DNA from: Arabidopsis thaliana | Taxonomy: Eukaryota; Streptophyta; Magnoliopsida; Brassicales; Brassicaceae | Reading direction: 5' to 3' | Assembly (NCBI RefSeq): GCF_000001735.4 | Contig: NC_003076.8 | Location: 19,347,835 to 19,411,834 of the forward strand | Length of the DNA stretch: 64,000 nucleotides | Shown: one piece after another, positions 33,822 through 44,573 of the stretch | Position numbering within the stretch: the stretch's first letter is position 1 | How the letters are laid out: every line of letters begins with the position of its first letter | Notes under the pieces: model-generated | Databases searched by the model: none | The model's input: only the letters and a program-made list of their open reading frames with translations | Told to the model about the DNA's origin: nothing | Made by a program: the position numbers and the translations under genes

Positions 33822-36476
33822 ATGGCTACATGTTCCCTCTTACCACCACCGTCTTTTTCTCCGCGCCGGCGATTCTGTAGTTTTTCTCACAATCGCCGGT
33901 CTCTACCTTCAATATTCAGTTTCAACAAAGAGCGTGTCTCACGAAGAGTCTTCTGTAGCTCCAAAGAGAACGATATAAACAGAGATCGGAATCAGTCTAC
34001 AGGAATTCAAGTCTACGGCGAAATCGAGAGGTAAAGCCACTCTTGATTTTTCGCGTAGCTAGCTTCATCTTTAAGCTCACTATGGTGGAATCAAATTTGA
34101 TTTTCAGGTTATTAACAGAGACTGTAAAAAATTCTCAGAGTAGCTCCGGTGGATCCTCTGATTGGTCAGAAGTTGAGGTGTGTGTTTTTGTGTTATCTCA
34201 ATTTCTCTATGTGTTTTTGGATATGAACATTTTAGGAGCTTATCTTCAAATGTTGATTTGAATGTTTAATGGATGATTCTTAGAATCTAAGTCAAATTTA
34301 GGAGAATTGTCTGGTTTTAGAATAAGTTTTTTGTTTCAGATTTATGTTCTCAACGATTCGGTGAACTTGTTTTAGGGAGCATGGGTGCTGAAACCAAGAA
34401 ACTCGAAACCGAAGATGGTTGTTCATTTCATTGGCGGTATATTTGTCGGTGCAGCACCACAGCTTACTTATCGATTGTTTCTCGAGAGATTAGCGGAGAA
34501 GTAAGTCTCATGGTGTAGACAATTTCATAAGATAGATGAGCAAACAAAAAAATGTACTAATGAATCTGGCTTATCTAACTCTAGTTTGTTTCATGAATTT
34601 ATGATAACGTTGTGATGTTTGCAGGGATGTTTTGGTTATTGCGACACCATATGCTAGTGGTTTTGACCACTTCAATATTGCAGATGAAGTACAATTTAAG
34701 TATGATAGATGTTGCCGATCTCTACAAGAAGAAGTGAGTGTCCTTTTGTGATCCTAGAGAAACAAGAAATCTTTTTTGTTCTAGCTTTTTCTATGATCCA
34801 GGAGAAGAAAAATTGGTGTCAATGTTGAATAGTAGTTCATTTTCTTTCAACAGGTGCAGGATCTTCCGTCTTTTGGGATCGGTCATTCACTGGGATCTGT
34901 TATTCACCTTCTGATTGGTAACTAGGTTTAAATGGTTGTGAATGTTTAAAACTGATTCAGCTCATTAGTTTTTTTATTGAGTTGGTTTTCACTAGTCATT
35001 CAGGATCAAGGTATGCTGTTCAGCGAAATGGGAACGTATTTATGGCATTCAACAACAAGGTAAATTGGTTTTGCTATCTTACCAAAGTCAATCAGAGTTG
35101 CAATCAGAATTGTTTGGGGAAAACTGATCTAAAGTAATACTTTTTTTTATTGTAAAGATATTGTGAATCCTGTTATGGAATCACAAAACCTGTAAAAAGT
35201 GATATCTTTTTGGAACCCTACATTTTTGCAGGAAGCAAGCTTAGCTATTCCTTTGTTCTCCCCAGTTCTTGTCCCGATGGCTCAAAGCCTTGGACCACTG
35301 TTGTCACAGGTGGCAACATCCCCAACAATCCGCCTTGGGGTAAGGTTTTGATTCATTTGCTCTACTCTTTTTAAGATGTGCAGCTCTTAGCTAGTTTCCC
35401 AAGTGATAGTCTAACTTCTTGCTGTTGGTGTTGTATATGATCAATTTGTTTGGTAACTCAAGAAATGCTGTCATAAGTGCACTTAGTCCCTATAGATTTT
35501 GTTCTCTAATTATGTTTTTAAATGGCAGTAAATACTACCTTTGAATTTTGACACATGAAGTCATAATGCTTTCTACCTTGTAATGTCTTTCATCCTTTGT
35601 CGTTTATGTTCTCCTACATGCAGGCAGAGATGACGCGAAAGCAATTAGAAACGCTTAGCCCTCCCATCATGAAGCAAATTCTGCCTTTAGTGGAACAGCT
35701 CCCTCCCTTGTACATGGACTTAGTAAAGGGAAGAGAAGATTTTGTTCCAAAACCAGAAGAAACAAGACGCCTTGTAGGTGAAACGCATAATGTTATTGGG
35801 TTTATGTCTCATCATGGAGCCTTATCTCGTCCTAATAAACCATCTATCTTATTCCCTCACACTAATCGAGATTCTTCCTAATAATGTACAGATAAGATCC
35901 TACTATGGAATCTCTAGGAATCTGTTGATAAAATTCGAGGATGATTCAATAGATGAAACATCAATCCTAGCTCAGGTGCTTGGTGTGGAATCATCCATAA
36001 GCTCAAAGCTAGACATGTCTATCCGTACACTGCCCGGAGATCACGGTCTCCCTCTGCAACAGGTACCGAGTTCTGTTTAAGACAAACTATTTTGCAACTG
36101 TGATTTGAGCCATCACCATGGAGATAGTCATAAACAAAAGCAGATTGAACATGCATCCTTAGTTAGAATCAATATGGAGACTTTTTTGTTGCTTTCGATA
36201 AGGTGGTAATGTTGAAAGTGGGTTATATTACTGTCTGGACAGGCTCTTCCGGATGTTCCACCAGGAATGGCAGAAGCGGTGAATCGAGGAAGTGAGTTTT
36301 TAGCGAATATTGCTGTCGGGACTCCGTGGGAATCTATGGCTAAAGAGGTTGGAGGTTCGCTGGGAATGGACTCGAAGATCCTTCGTGCTGACATGTCCAA
36401 AGATCTTGCGCAGCTCGTTGATGCAATCACTTCTTGGATGATTTCAAATATGGGTCCAAAGCTTCTGAGACCATAA
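33822..36476 (+). CDS. DUF1350 alpha/beta-hydrolase-like protein, plastid-type
   Basis: Exons 33822-34030, 34108-34177, 34376-34500, 34625-34733, 34854-34917, 35004-35059, 35232-35339, 35624-35773, 35892-36062 and 36243-36476 give 431 residues. The N-terminus (MATCSLLPPPSFSPRRR...) is Ser/Arg-rich and looks like a chloroplast transit peptide. The DUF1350 domain follows (VVHFIGGIFVGAAPQLTYR, then GHSLGS at 181-186, the nucleophile elbow with Ser183). The start of the fold resembles an oxyanion-type HFIGG turn. The family is shared with cyanobacteria; its substrate is not known to me. The annotation name Gut esterase, which I recall for At5g47860, should not be taken as a function. Confidence 0.9.
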
Positions 36477-36720
36477 TGTTTTCTCATGTACACAAAACAT
36501 ACAAAAATCTATTAACACAGGGCGATTGCATACTATTTAATGTAATGTAACTGTATATATTATAACATGAAGAGTTTGGTTATACATAAAAACTCCTGTT
36601 AATTGCATGTTTTGGTACTCTAGATAACACAAGGATGTCAAAAAGAAGGAAGAAAAAACAAACAGATCACGGAATTGAGGGTCTTGAAAAACAGTAAGGA
36701 AACTTGATATGATCGGTGAA

Positions 36721-37974
36721 CTATTCGTGGTATAGATACAAGCCGAGACCAAATCGAGCACATGCTCTGCAGAATGCTATTTCCTCAGCTGCAGTAACTG
36801 GATCCTCGATGTGATCATCAGTCGTCGTTACTGTCCCAGTTGATTCACGATGTGCCTGCATTACATAAAACTTCAAAACTTAGTCCTGTCATCAATGGTA
36901 CATATGTTGGTTCACTAATCTACAACTTCAACAACCAATCCAACTCGCTCTCCACAAAACAACCTTCTATCATATCAAAGTCATAAAAATGGGATTTTGC
37001 TGGTTTAGGCATTGCCATAGATGACCAAAGTCATAAGGCTCGAGGACTTCCACGATCACATTACCTTTGGTTTCAATCTACCAAAGCATATGCTTATAAT
37101 CGTTGTTATACTCGTGAAATATACCATTAGCAAAATGAACCTCTAGAAAGGTTTGATTTTGCACAAAAACAAGACAAACAAGCATCAATACATGAACTAG
37201 AATCTTTTCCTTAATCATTAATAAACTCTTGAAAACTACCATCAAAGTTTTTTCCTCTACAAAGATACAATAAGAGAGACACAATGTATGCAATGCAAAG
37301 GTTTAATTTTTCACAAAATTAGTCAAATCAGACATAAGTTTCTTTGCTTACCTACTCAATCACACACAACTACACCCAAGGAAAGAAAGAAAGAAAGAAA
37401 TTGAGGAATGTTGAAGAACTTTTACCTCACCATCAGAGCCACGAATAGTGAGACGATAAACAACAGTAACATTTCCATTCTCAGAGAAAATAACATCTCT
37501 AACTTCACCACACCAACCAGGAGCATAGAAGCTAAGCATCCGATTTGCATGGTACCTATAAATTAAAACCTCAGATCAAGAACCAACAAGAATCTTCTTA
37601 ACAACAAAAAGATAATAAAAAAAAAAAGATAATTAATACCAAGGGATAAAACCAGAAGTAGCAGCAGAAGTAGAAGGAGGATCATGACTCTTAACAATGT
37701 TATCAGGAATCTTCTTATTAAGGTCACGAAGTATCTCAATCAAAGGCCTAGTAATCGACGAAGAAGACGAGAATTTGTCAATAGGAACTACATAATTCGA
37801 ATTAGGAACTGCTTTTTTCTTCCCGGCATCTCCGCCTCCGACTCCACCGCCGCTGCATCTAACTCCGCGGTTAACCGCCACGGTTCTGAAAGGGGAGAGT
37901 TTGATGCGTGCAGCGGCGGTGGATGGTGAGGAGATTGTGAAGGCTGCTGAAGTTTGCTGCACTTGCAAAGCCAT
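36721..37974 (-). CDS. RAD52-2: RAD52-2, organelle-targeted RAD52-like protein
   Basis: Exons 37974-37640, 37555-37426 and 36855-36721 give 199 residues. The first ~50 residues (MALQVQQTSAAFTISSPS...) are Ser/Ala-rich and look like a plastid transit peptide. The rest matches the plant RAD52 family core (ITRPLIEILRDLNKKIPD, WYHANRMLSFYAPGWCGEV, VVYRLTIRGSDGE, CRACARFGLGLYLYH), the single-strand annealing domain. As I recall, A. thaliana RAD52-2 (At5g47870) has splice isoforms with different C-termini and locations. Retention of intron 2 here would extend the frame past GSDGE by about a dozen codons to a stop, which fits such an isoform. Intron 2 is 570 nt. Confidence 0.9.
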
Positions 37975-38513
37975 TGATTTTTTGTCTGAGCAAAATTGAG
38001 AGTTGGGGAAGAGGAAAACAGGAGAAGAGAGTGGTAAATTGTGAGAGACATGACGTTACATTTAGTAGTAGGTGACTAGGTGAGGTAGGTGGAAGCTCTA
38101 AACCAAACCAACCCCTTTTTTGGTCTTTGAATTTATTAACAAGTTTTTATTACAAAACGATTTTGTTTGGGATATTATTCAAGGCAACTTGTTTTATAAA
38201 CCCAAGTGTGGTTCATGCCAAATGTTTAATTATAAATTTTCTCTTTTTTTTAACTGAAGAAATTCCAATGCCGAATTTTAGATTAATTCTTTGAACTTAT
38301 AGAATTTAGGATTTAATTAAGGTTTTAAAGACATCCATGTAATAAAAACCCAAATTCTCTCAGACAAGAGTATTCCAATTCTGAAATAAAACTGACCAAA
38401 GTAAATTATTAAAGAAACACCAACTCAAAATAAAACTCCATAAATGTCTAGGCACCAACAACGCTACCAAAGCCAAGGCTTCTTCACTCTCCACATGTTC
38501 CTTCATTCATCAC
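37975..38513. other. RAD52-2 upstream and eRF1-1 downstream spacer
   Basis: AT-rich spacer between two minus-strand genes. It carries the RAD52-2 promoter and the distal 3' UTR of eRF1-1. Confidence 0.5.
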
Positions 38514-38590
38514 CTGTTTTAACACCAGTATCGAGATTAAGGTAGGGTTTTCAAAGAAGAAACCTAAGTTTAAAGAGATCGATCATTTAC
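38514..38590 (-). promoter_or_regulatory. 3'-UTR intron of eRF1-1 (NMD trigger)
   Basis: On the minus strand the sequence GTGAAG|GTAAAT opens a 77-nt candidate intron that closes at TTAAAACAG|GTGATG. It lies in the 3' UTR, 130 nt downstream of the normal UGA and 20 nt downstream of the second in-frame UGA at 38612-38610. A 3'-UTR intron more than about 55 nt past the stop is a known NMD trigger in plants. Confidence 0.65.
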
Positions 38591-38656
38591 CTTCACAAAA
38601 GATGCTTCTTCAATTTATTTTCAAATTCTTCAGCGCGACCCCGACAGCCCGCGCAA

Positions 38657-38697
38657 GCTGGTTCAGGCATGGCGGAGCGCCATCTTCCCCAACCAGC
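38657..38697 (-). promoter_or_regulatory. GC-rich nested hairpin downstream of the eRF1-1 stop codon
   Basis: In the mRNA, GCTGGTT (24 nt after the UGA) pairs perfectly with AACCAGC, and inside it ATGGCG pairs perfectly with CGCCAT around a CTC loop. A further short GCGCG/CGCGC pairing is possible just downstream. The block is far more GC-rich than its surroundings. A stem-loop at this distance is the kind of structure that can aid stop-codon readthrough. Confidence 0.65.
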
Positions 38698-38714
38698 GAT
38701 GGTGAGGATTTGAT

Positions 38715-38723
38715 TGATTGTCA
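38715..38723 (-). promoter_or_regulatory. Readthrough-type stop context of eRF1-1 (UGA CAA UCA)
   Basis: On the minus strand the stop reads UGA followed by CAAUCA. This fits the stop-CAR-YYA consensus that promotes readthrough in plants. The frame stays open for 36 codons after it, to UGA at 38612-38610. Confidence 0.8.
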
Positions 38724-40031
38724 TTCCGAATCATCATCAAGAGCTTCTCCATCCTCGGAATCAAAGGCAGTCATGTCAAGCTGGTAACGAAGTATTCCTC
38801 CGATTCCTCCAAACCCTCTGCAAAACTGAGAACCTTCCTGTGACTTGTTGGTCACAAACTCTAACGCACAACCAAAACGCCTGTACTCATTGGCAAGCCA
38901 CTCCAGTAACGACAGCTTCTCCTCCACGTCCAAAGCCAAGTCACTGTCGGCTACTTTGAAGTTCTCAGTGTTGGCTTCTTGTTCCTTGTTCAGGTGTTTG
39001 ATCACAGTTTCACCAGTCGCACTGTTCTTCATCACATATCTGTTGATATCGAGATTTTCCCATACAATCAGTGTCTCAATAGCACCAGACTCCAAAGCGT
39101 TCAACGTATCTTCCACACCAAACACATACTTCCCCGTGTCCTGGCTTATCTCCTCAAAGTACTTCCCAATCAGACGCTTCTCTTGGATAAACTTCACATT
39201 CGCAAGGATTTCAGCTGACAGCTCAATAGCTTGATTAAAACCATTTTCTCCTCCATATGATACATCCACCACATTCAGTATCTTCGCAGCCAGTCGGGGA
39301 TCAAACATATCAGACTGACTCAACTCAGTCTTGAAATCTGCTGAACCAGCAAGAATCAGTCCAGACACATTAGGCTGACTTGTAGCAGGATTGATGTAGT
39401 ACTGTGTGGCGAGCTCAGCAGTCTTCCTAACATAATTGTGACGCTTCTCCATACGGAGACGGGCAAAACGAAGAGCAGACTGTCCTCCTCTTCCGTGTTT
39501 CTTCGGAAGATCAACAGAGAACTTGTGAAGTACCTCACGGGTGTTACCACTAAGAGTTCCAAAGAGAGTCCCGTTTCCATCCATTACAATGAAACCAAAC
39601 TTGTCATCAGACTCCAACAATTCATTCAAAGCTTCCGTGTGAAACTTGTTGTCACAAAGGTAGAGAGAAGCATTGATGGGTCTGAAAGGCTCAAAGTCAA
39701 TAGTAACCTTCTTCTCCTTACCATCCTCATTAACAATGGTTCCAGTATAGAGTACAAGACCATTAGGAGGGACCCTGTTGTAAAGTTTCAACCTTTGCTG
39801 AGCAGAAGTTATGGCCCCCAAAACAGATTGACGATTGACTCTGCTCTTGATGTTTGACGCGGTTCCATACTCATCACCCAACATCTTGGTAACACGAGAG
39901 ACCTGATCACGCGGAGGCATGATGAGTGAGATCATGCTGGTTCCATTACCCCTAGCAGCTTCAAGTGATTTGATCAGCTTCTTAATCTTCCATATCTCAA
40001 TGTTCTTGTCGTCATCGTTTTTGTCTCCCAT
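38721..40031 (-). CDS. ERF1-1: Eukaryotic release factor 1 (eRF1-1)
   Basis: An uninterrupted coding exon of 436 residues starting [10 protein letters not shown]; the frame is open upstream only through a TTG. eRF1 recognises all three stop codons and triggers peptide release with eRF3. All hallmarks are present: NIKS at 60-63 and YLCDNKF at 124-130 (stop-codon reading), and GGQ at 182-184 (peptidyl-tRNA hydrolysis). The C-terminus is acidic ([13 protein letters not shown]). A 619-nt intron in the 5' UTR runs from 40670 to 40052 (donor GTACTTT). The stop codon is in a leaky context and a 3'-UTR intron follows, both described separately, which suggests feedback control of its own expression. 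I recall the locus as At5g47880. Confidence 0.96.
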   Translation of the reverse strand: MGDKNDDDKNIEIWKIKKLIKSLEAARGNGTSMISLIMPPRDQVSRVTKMLGDEYGTASNIKSRVNRQSVLGAITSAQQRLKLYNRVPPNGLVLYTGTIVNEDGKEKKVTIDFEPFRPINASLYLCDNKFHTEALNELLESDDKFGFIVMDGNGTLFGTLSGNTREVLHKFSVDLPKKHGRGGQSALRFARLRMEKRHNYVRKTAELATQYYINPATSQPNVSGLILAGSADFKTELSQSDMFDPRLAAKILNVVDVSYGGENGFNQAIELSAEILANVKFIQEKRLIGKYFEEISQDTGKYVFGVEDTLNALESGAIETLIVWENLDINRYVMKNSATGETVIKHLNKEQEANTENFKVADSDLALDVEEKLSLLEWLANEYRRFGCALEFVTNKSQEGSQFCRGFGGIGGILRYQLDMTAFDSEDGEALDDDSE

Positions 40032-40971
40032 CTTAACAATAGAACAAAAACCTACAACAACAGTACATAAGCTAGTTAATACCGAAAACAGAGTAATATA
40101 ACTCAAAACTGGAATACGGATATAAAATCCTCAAGAAACAATAACCGAAGCTGTAATAATACAAAGTGTGTCATGTAACCTTAATCATACAATAAATATT
40201 GTGCAATTTACCATTAAAAAAATCAGCCATAAAAGTTGAATTAAATTCAATAATCTTAATAACATGCGTTCATCAGTAATGAATAATGATACTAATAAAT
40301 CTTAAAAGAAATTAATAATACAAAAAATATTACATATTAATTTCAAAGATCAAGACAATAATAGATTTAGCTGATGGATCTGTCTTACAAAAACCAATCT
40401 CTTCAATTCTATATTACGGAATAACTAATCTTAATTCAGATTAAAATTAATTCAACACACGAAATCGATTGCTATGATATCAAAACGAGAAAAGCCGATA
40501 AACAAGTATACTTAAGAATCTAAAATTCCCGAAACCTAAAACAACGATAACCACATGCAAAACAAATCAGATCACAGAATCAATCGATCAAATCGAATAA
40601 TCAAATCAAACAATTACGAATTCATAAGGACAAATTAAAACCCAAAAAAAAGATGAAGATCAAAAAGTACCTGAAGAAGAAGGAACAACGCTCAAGCCTT
40701 CGACAACTTATTATATTCTTTACTGTATGAAGACAATTTGTGGCAGAGAAAGAGAATATATATAACCTAGTTTTTTTTTTTTTTTTTTTGGTCTAAACCT
40801 AACAAAACCGACTCATTTAATGGGCCTAAGCCCAGTAACTTTCCGACTCACTTAATGGGCCGAAGACCAATAACTTTACTTAATTCATTTTCACATGAAC
40901 ACAAAGTTCTCTCTGGTCTTTGATTCTTTCGTTGTGTGGCATCTGAAGAGTTAAGAGGAAGAAGAAGAACG
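40032..40971. promoter_or_regulatory. eRF1-1 5' UTR intron and bidirectional promoter with site II elements
   Basis: The left part (40052-40670) is the eRF1-1 5'-UTR intron. The short gap from about 40740 to 40971 serves both eRF1-1 (minus) and the complex I B8 gene (plus). It carries TGGGCC at 40821-40826 next to AAGCCCA, and again at 40856-40861. These are site II-type elements common upstream of plant ribosomal, translation and mitochondrial genes. A T19 run lies at 40771-40789. Confidence 0.7.
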
Positions 40972-42575
40972 ATGGCATGGAGAGGAAGCATATCGAAGTC
41001 TATGAAAGAGCTTAGGATTCTTCTTTGTCAATCTTCTCCAGCTAGTGCTCCCACCAGGTTTCAATTTGATCAAAGCAATCTCTGAGATCGGAATTTTTTT
41101 TCAATGTTCCATATCCGTTTTGTGATTTATAGGGTTTTTGTTTCGTTGTTTCAGAACGTTTGTTGAGAAGAATTACAAAGATTTGAAGTCTCTAAACCCT
41201 AAATTACCAATCTTGATCCGTGAATGTAGTGGAGTCCAGCCTCAGATGTGGGCAAGATATGGTAAATTTGCTTTATCTCTTATCTCTGTGAAGGAAAATT
41301 TTGACTCAAATTGTTTAATTTTTAGAGATATGAAAATTAATTGTGCTCTTTTAAAGATTTGATATGAATGTAGTTACATATGTGACTTCTTCTATTGCTT
41401 CTGCATTCATATTTTGTATGGAGGTGTCTTTATAACATCTTGTGTTCACCCATTATACACTCACTATCGAGCCTTGTACATCTTGTGATGAAAATGTTTC
41501 TTGTTGTGTTTGATGTGAATGCTGAAATTTATGGTTTATGGGATTTTCTAATGTGGGTTGTTCTTTTTCTTTCTCGCGATTCTGTTTGTTTTGAATTTTC
41601 TACAGTGTTAAATTTTGGTTTGTTTGTTTTTAAAAAACTTGACATGAATGTGGTCATTGGTAATAACAGATGTGGCTTCTTTCTTTTGTTTCTGCATTAA
41701 GTTTTTTAGGGAAGAGTCTTTTAACACTATGAGTTAACCAATTACACTTAAAGTAGTACACTCACACTCACCCTTAGAGTCTTGGTCATTGATGATAAGG
41801 AATTGTGTATAACCGCTATGTATATTGGCTTGTGCTTTATAAGATGAGGATTGTTTTCCCTTGTCCCTTGTTGTGTTTTATGTGAATGCCAAAATCTTAT
41901 GGTTTATGTGATTGCCTACTGCTGTTGTTCATTTTCTCTCTCTCGTTTTTGTTTTGTTTTGAACTTTATGGTTGTCGCATATCAGCCTTAAATTTTGAGT
42001 GAGTTTTAACATCTTGAGTTACTCTTAAAGTACACACTCACCCTTAGACTATTGGTCATTAATGAAAATGCATATTGGCTTGTTCTTTTGAAATGAGACT
42101 GGTTTCCCTAGTTCCTTGTTGTGTATTTATGTGAATGCCAAAATCTTATGGTTTATGTTATCTCATTAGCTGATCCATTTTATATGGTTTCCCTGACCAA
42201 ACATATCAGTGTCTTCAGCAACTTAAAGTATTTAAGCATCTGTGTTGAGTGAACTTTGAACATCTTTAAACTATGTTCCCACACTCCGATAATGTAGTAA
42301 AGTATAATACTGTAAATATGAGAGAACAAGATGATTCTTTTTCTTTTTGGTGATAAACTTGTTTTACGCAACAGTCATATGCGTTAAAATTGTCATCCTC
42401 GATTCTACTTCGGAACTAGTATTTATAAATGTGTCTGTTTTTGTATTGCGTTAATTCGTGCTTGGCTTGTGCAGATATGGGTGTGGAGAGGTGTGTAAAC
42501 TTGGATGGTCTGACAGAGCCACAGATTCTAAAGGCCCTTGAAAACCTTGTGAAATCCGGAGCTACAAAGGCCTAA
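40972..42575 (+). CDS. NADH dehydrogenase (complex I) B8 subunit (NDUFA2-like)
   Basis: Exons 40972-41057, 41155-41261 and 42475-42575 give 97 residues. It matches the plant B8/NDUFA2 accessory subunit: [20 protein letters not shown] at the start, then [23 protein letters not shown] and [19 protein letters not shown]. The protein has a thioredoxin-like fold and sits on the matrix arm of mitochondrial complex I. No cleavable presequence is obvious, as expected for this subunit. Intron 2 (1.2 kb) is long and holds internal repeats. I recall the locus as At5g47890. Confidence 0.93.
41500..42165. repeat. Triplicated segment inside intron 2 of the B8 gene
   Basis: A block like TATGTGAATGCCAAAATCTT then ATGGTTTATG occurs at about 41507 (diverged), 41870 and 42118. 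The last two copies also share an upstream part (CACTCACCCTTAGA, then TTGGTCATT and ATATTGGCTTGT) at about 41767 and 42035. Confidence 0.7.
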
Positions 42576-42900
42576 GTTTGTTTGTTTGTTTGTTTTTCTC
42601 TATATGATCCCGAATAAGATTAAACCGCAAAACAATCATTTGACATTTCCTGTCATTCTACTACTTTGTAACTCCGTGGTGTCATATCGCCTTGCATTTG
42701 AGTTGGTTTTTTTGTGTAATCCTTGAACTTGGAATTAAACCATTCCGTATAATTGAAATCACAGAAAGGAGAAAAATAAACCATCTCTGTTTAAACTTTT
42801 TGTTTTAGGGGATGTGGGCATGTCGGTTTTTGACCGTGTTTTCCGCAACAATTCCCGGTCCGATCAGCCGGTTCAGTCCGGTTTCAAAAACATTGCTAAG

Positions 42901-43007
42901 AGCGAATCAAGTTCGCAACCTCAATAGGGTCCAATCCCAACACATTCACGTGCGAAGCTCAAGTGATCTCTCTCAACCGTTCTCGTTAACACGCATCTGT
43001 TTCTTTT
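42901..43007. repeat. Direct repeat with G-box, left copy
   Basis: The segment starts AGCGAATCAAGTTCG, has GGTCCAATC and a CACGTG G-box (42947-42952), and ends AACCGTTCTCGTTAA ... TCTGTTTCTTTT. The same order of blocks occurs at 44364-44500. Confidence 0.8.
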
Positions 43008-43158
43008 CCATATTCACAATTTTACTTACATAATGTTTTTTTAAGTTTTTCCGAATTTATATTCCAAAATAAATCAGATTTGATCTTCTCTATGAGATTT
43101 TATAATTACACTACATTTTATAACAAATTTGAAAAGTTCTTTATTTATATTTATAGTA

Positions 43159-43696
43159 CAGTAAAACCTCTATAAATTAGTAATGTTGGGACTGCGAAAT
43201 TTTATTAATTTAGAGAGGTATTAATTTATCTATAAATTAATATTTATCAATTTATAAAAAGATTTTCCTAATTTGGTAATTTTTTGAAAATTTCTACAAA
43301 ATTTCTTTATTATAGAAAATATCTTTCTAGAACCAGTTACAAGTAAAACATAATAATAATGTCTAAAAACAGCACCAAAAGTATTGATACAATAAAATAT
43401 GAAAACTATAGTCAAACAAATAACAAATATGAATTTAAGCAAAAAAATTATTATAAATATATTATAAAGAAATCTTTTACATATAATATATATATATAGT
43501 TGATACATTTATACAATTATTAATTTATGATATTGATGGACCATATATTTACATAAAATTTTTTTAAAAAATTATTATCTTATTAATTTATCGATTTGTG
43601 TCACTTTTTACACTGGTCCCAATTCGGGACCAGAAGAATTTATTAATTTATAAAAGTTATTAATTTATAGACTATTAATTTATAGAGGTTATACTG
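43159..43696. mobile_element. Emigrant-type MITE (Tc1/mariner-pogo related)
   Basis: The left end CAGTAAAACCTCTATAAATT is mirrored at the right end (complement CAGTATAACCTCTATAAATT, one mismatch in 20). TA flanks both ends (43157-43158 and 43697-43698), as expected for a mariner-type target duplication. The terminal sequence and TA preference match what I recall of Arabidopsis Emigrant elements. The 538-bp body is AT-rich and has no coding capacity. Confidence 0.85.
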
Positions 43697-44363
43697 TAAT
43701 TTGAAAACATTTTTTTATATATTGAAAATGCACCATAATACTCTTTCTATTTATTTAAGCATTTTAAATTTTAAATATATTATTTTTAATTAAATTCGTA
43801 AATTATTTATTAATAATAAAAAGTTAAGAAAATTATTTAATATGTTTAGATTAATCATTATCTCAAATTTTGAATATATAGAAATATAAAATATTACTAT
43901 TGAAATATTATTTAGATATTAATTCATTAAAAAGTAAGGAATTCAAAAAAAAAATGATTATATAATAAGATATGTCTCCAATTCTACAAAATTATAATAC
44001 AAATTTCAAATTTCTGATTTTAGGTATATACAATCTAATTATTCCTCTTCCATGATTCTTTTACAATCTTACCTTCTCTTCCGATTTTAGTTCGAAATGG
44101 AATCATTAGTTTCTCTGGCGAATCCAATAAAAAAAGGATATCATCGGTATGTTCTCTTCTTCTTGGCAAAAACACATTCTCCAATATGTATCGGAGATTT
44201 TACTTTTGTTTCTTTTCAATTTTAACGAAATATGCATTAGTCTTCGTAGAAGTAGCATACCAGTAAAAAGATTTTTATTTTTAACCTTATCACTTCAGCG
44301 TGGGCTTTCTCTTATTTGCAGGCCCATAAAGCGAGAGAGTAAAAAAGAGATAAAGTCGCTGCG

Positions 44364-44500
44364 AGCGAATCAAGTTCGGATAAGGTCCAATCACAACACA
44401 GCCACGTGCGAATCCCAGGTTATTGAACAGTAAAACAAACGGCTCAAGTGGCTCACTCCAACCGTTCTCGTTAAGGCAAATCAAGTTCTGTTTCTTTTTC
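44364..44500. repeat. Direct repeat with G-box, right copy
   Basis: This is the second copy of the segment at 42901-43007, with a CACGTG at 44403-44408 and an extra insertion of about 25 bp. It lies directly upstream of the start codon at 44574 and is presumably part of that gene's promoter or leader. Confidence 0.8.
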
Positions 44501-44573
44501 TGACTTTTGATAATTTTGGATATATTTTCCTAATTATATATAGACGACGCCTGCGCTAGATGAATTTGTTGTG

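Larger units (their letters stand above)
42576..44573. other. Intergenic region with a MITE and a duplicated promoter segment
   Basis: This holds the B8 3' UTR, a direct duplication of about 110 bp (listed separately), an Emigrant-type MITE at 43159-43696, and very AT-rich sequence at 43700-44000. The small open frames have no recognisable features. Confidence 0.55.

Noticed and set aside
37078-37293. Open frame inside RAD52-2 intron 2
   Set aside because: It is AT-rich, without family similarity, and is removed by splicing between 37426 and 36855.
38632-38700. GC-rich block considered as bacterial or vector contamination
   Set aside because: It joins in frame with the eRF1-1 coding sequence for 36 codons, contains perfect nested stems, and is followed by plausible splice sites, so a native role is more likely.
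38602-38787. Plus-strand frame over the eRF1-1 3' end
   Set aside because: It is the reverse of the GC-rich readthrough extension and hairpin block. No start context or family supports it.
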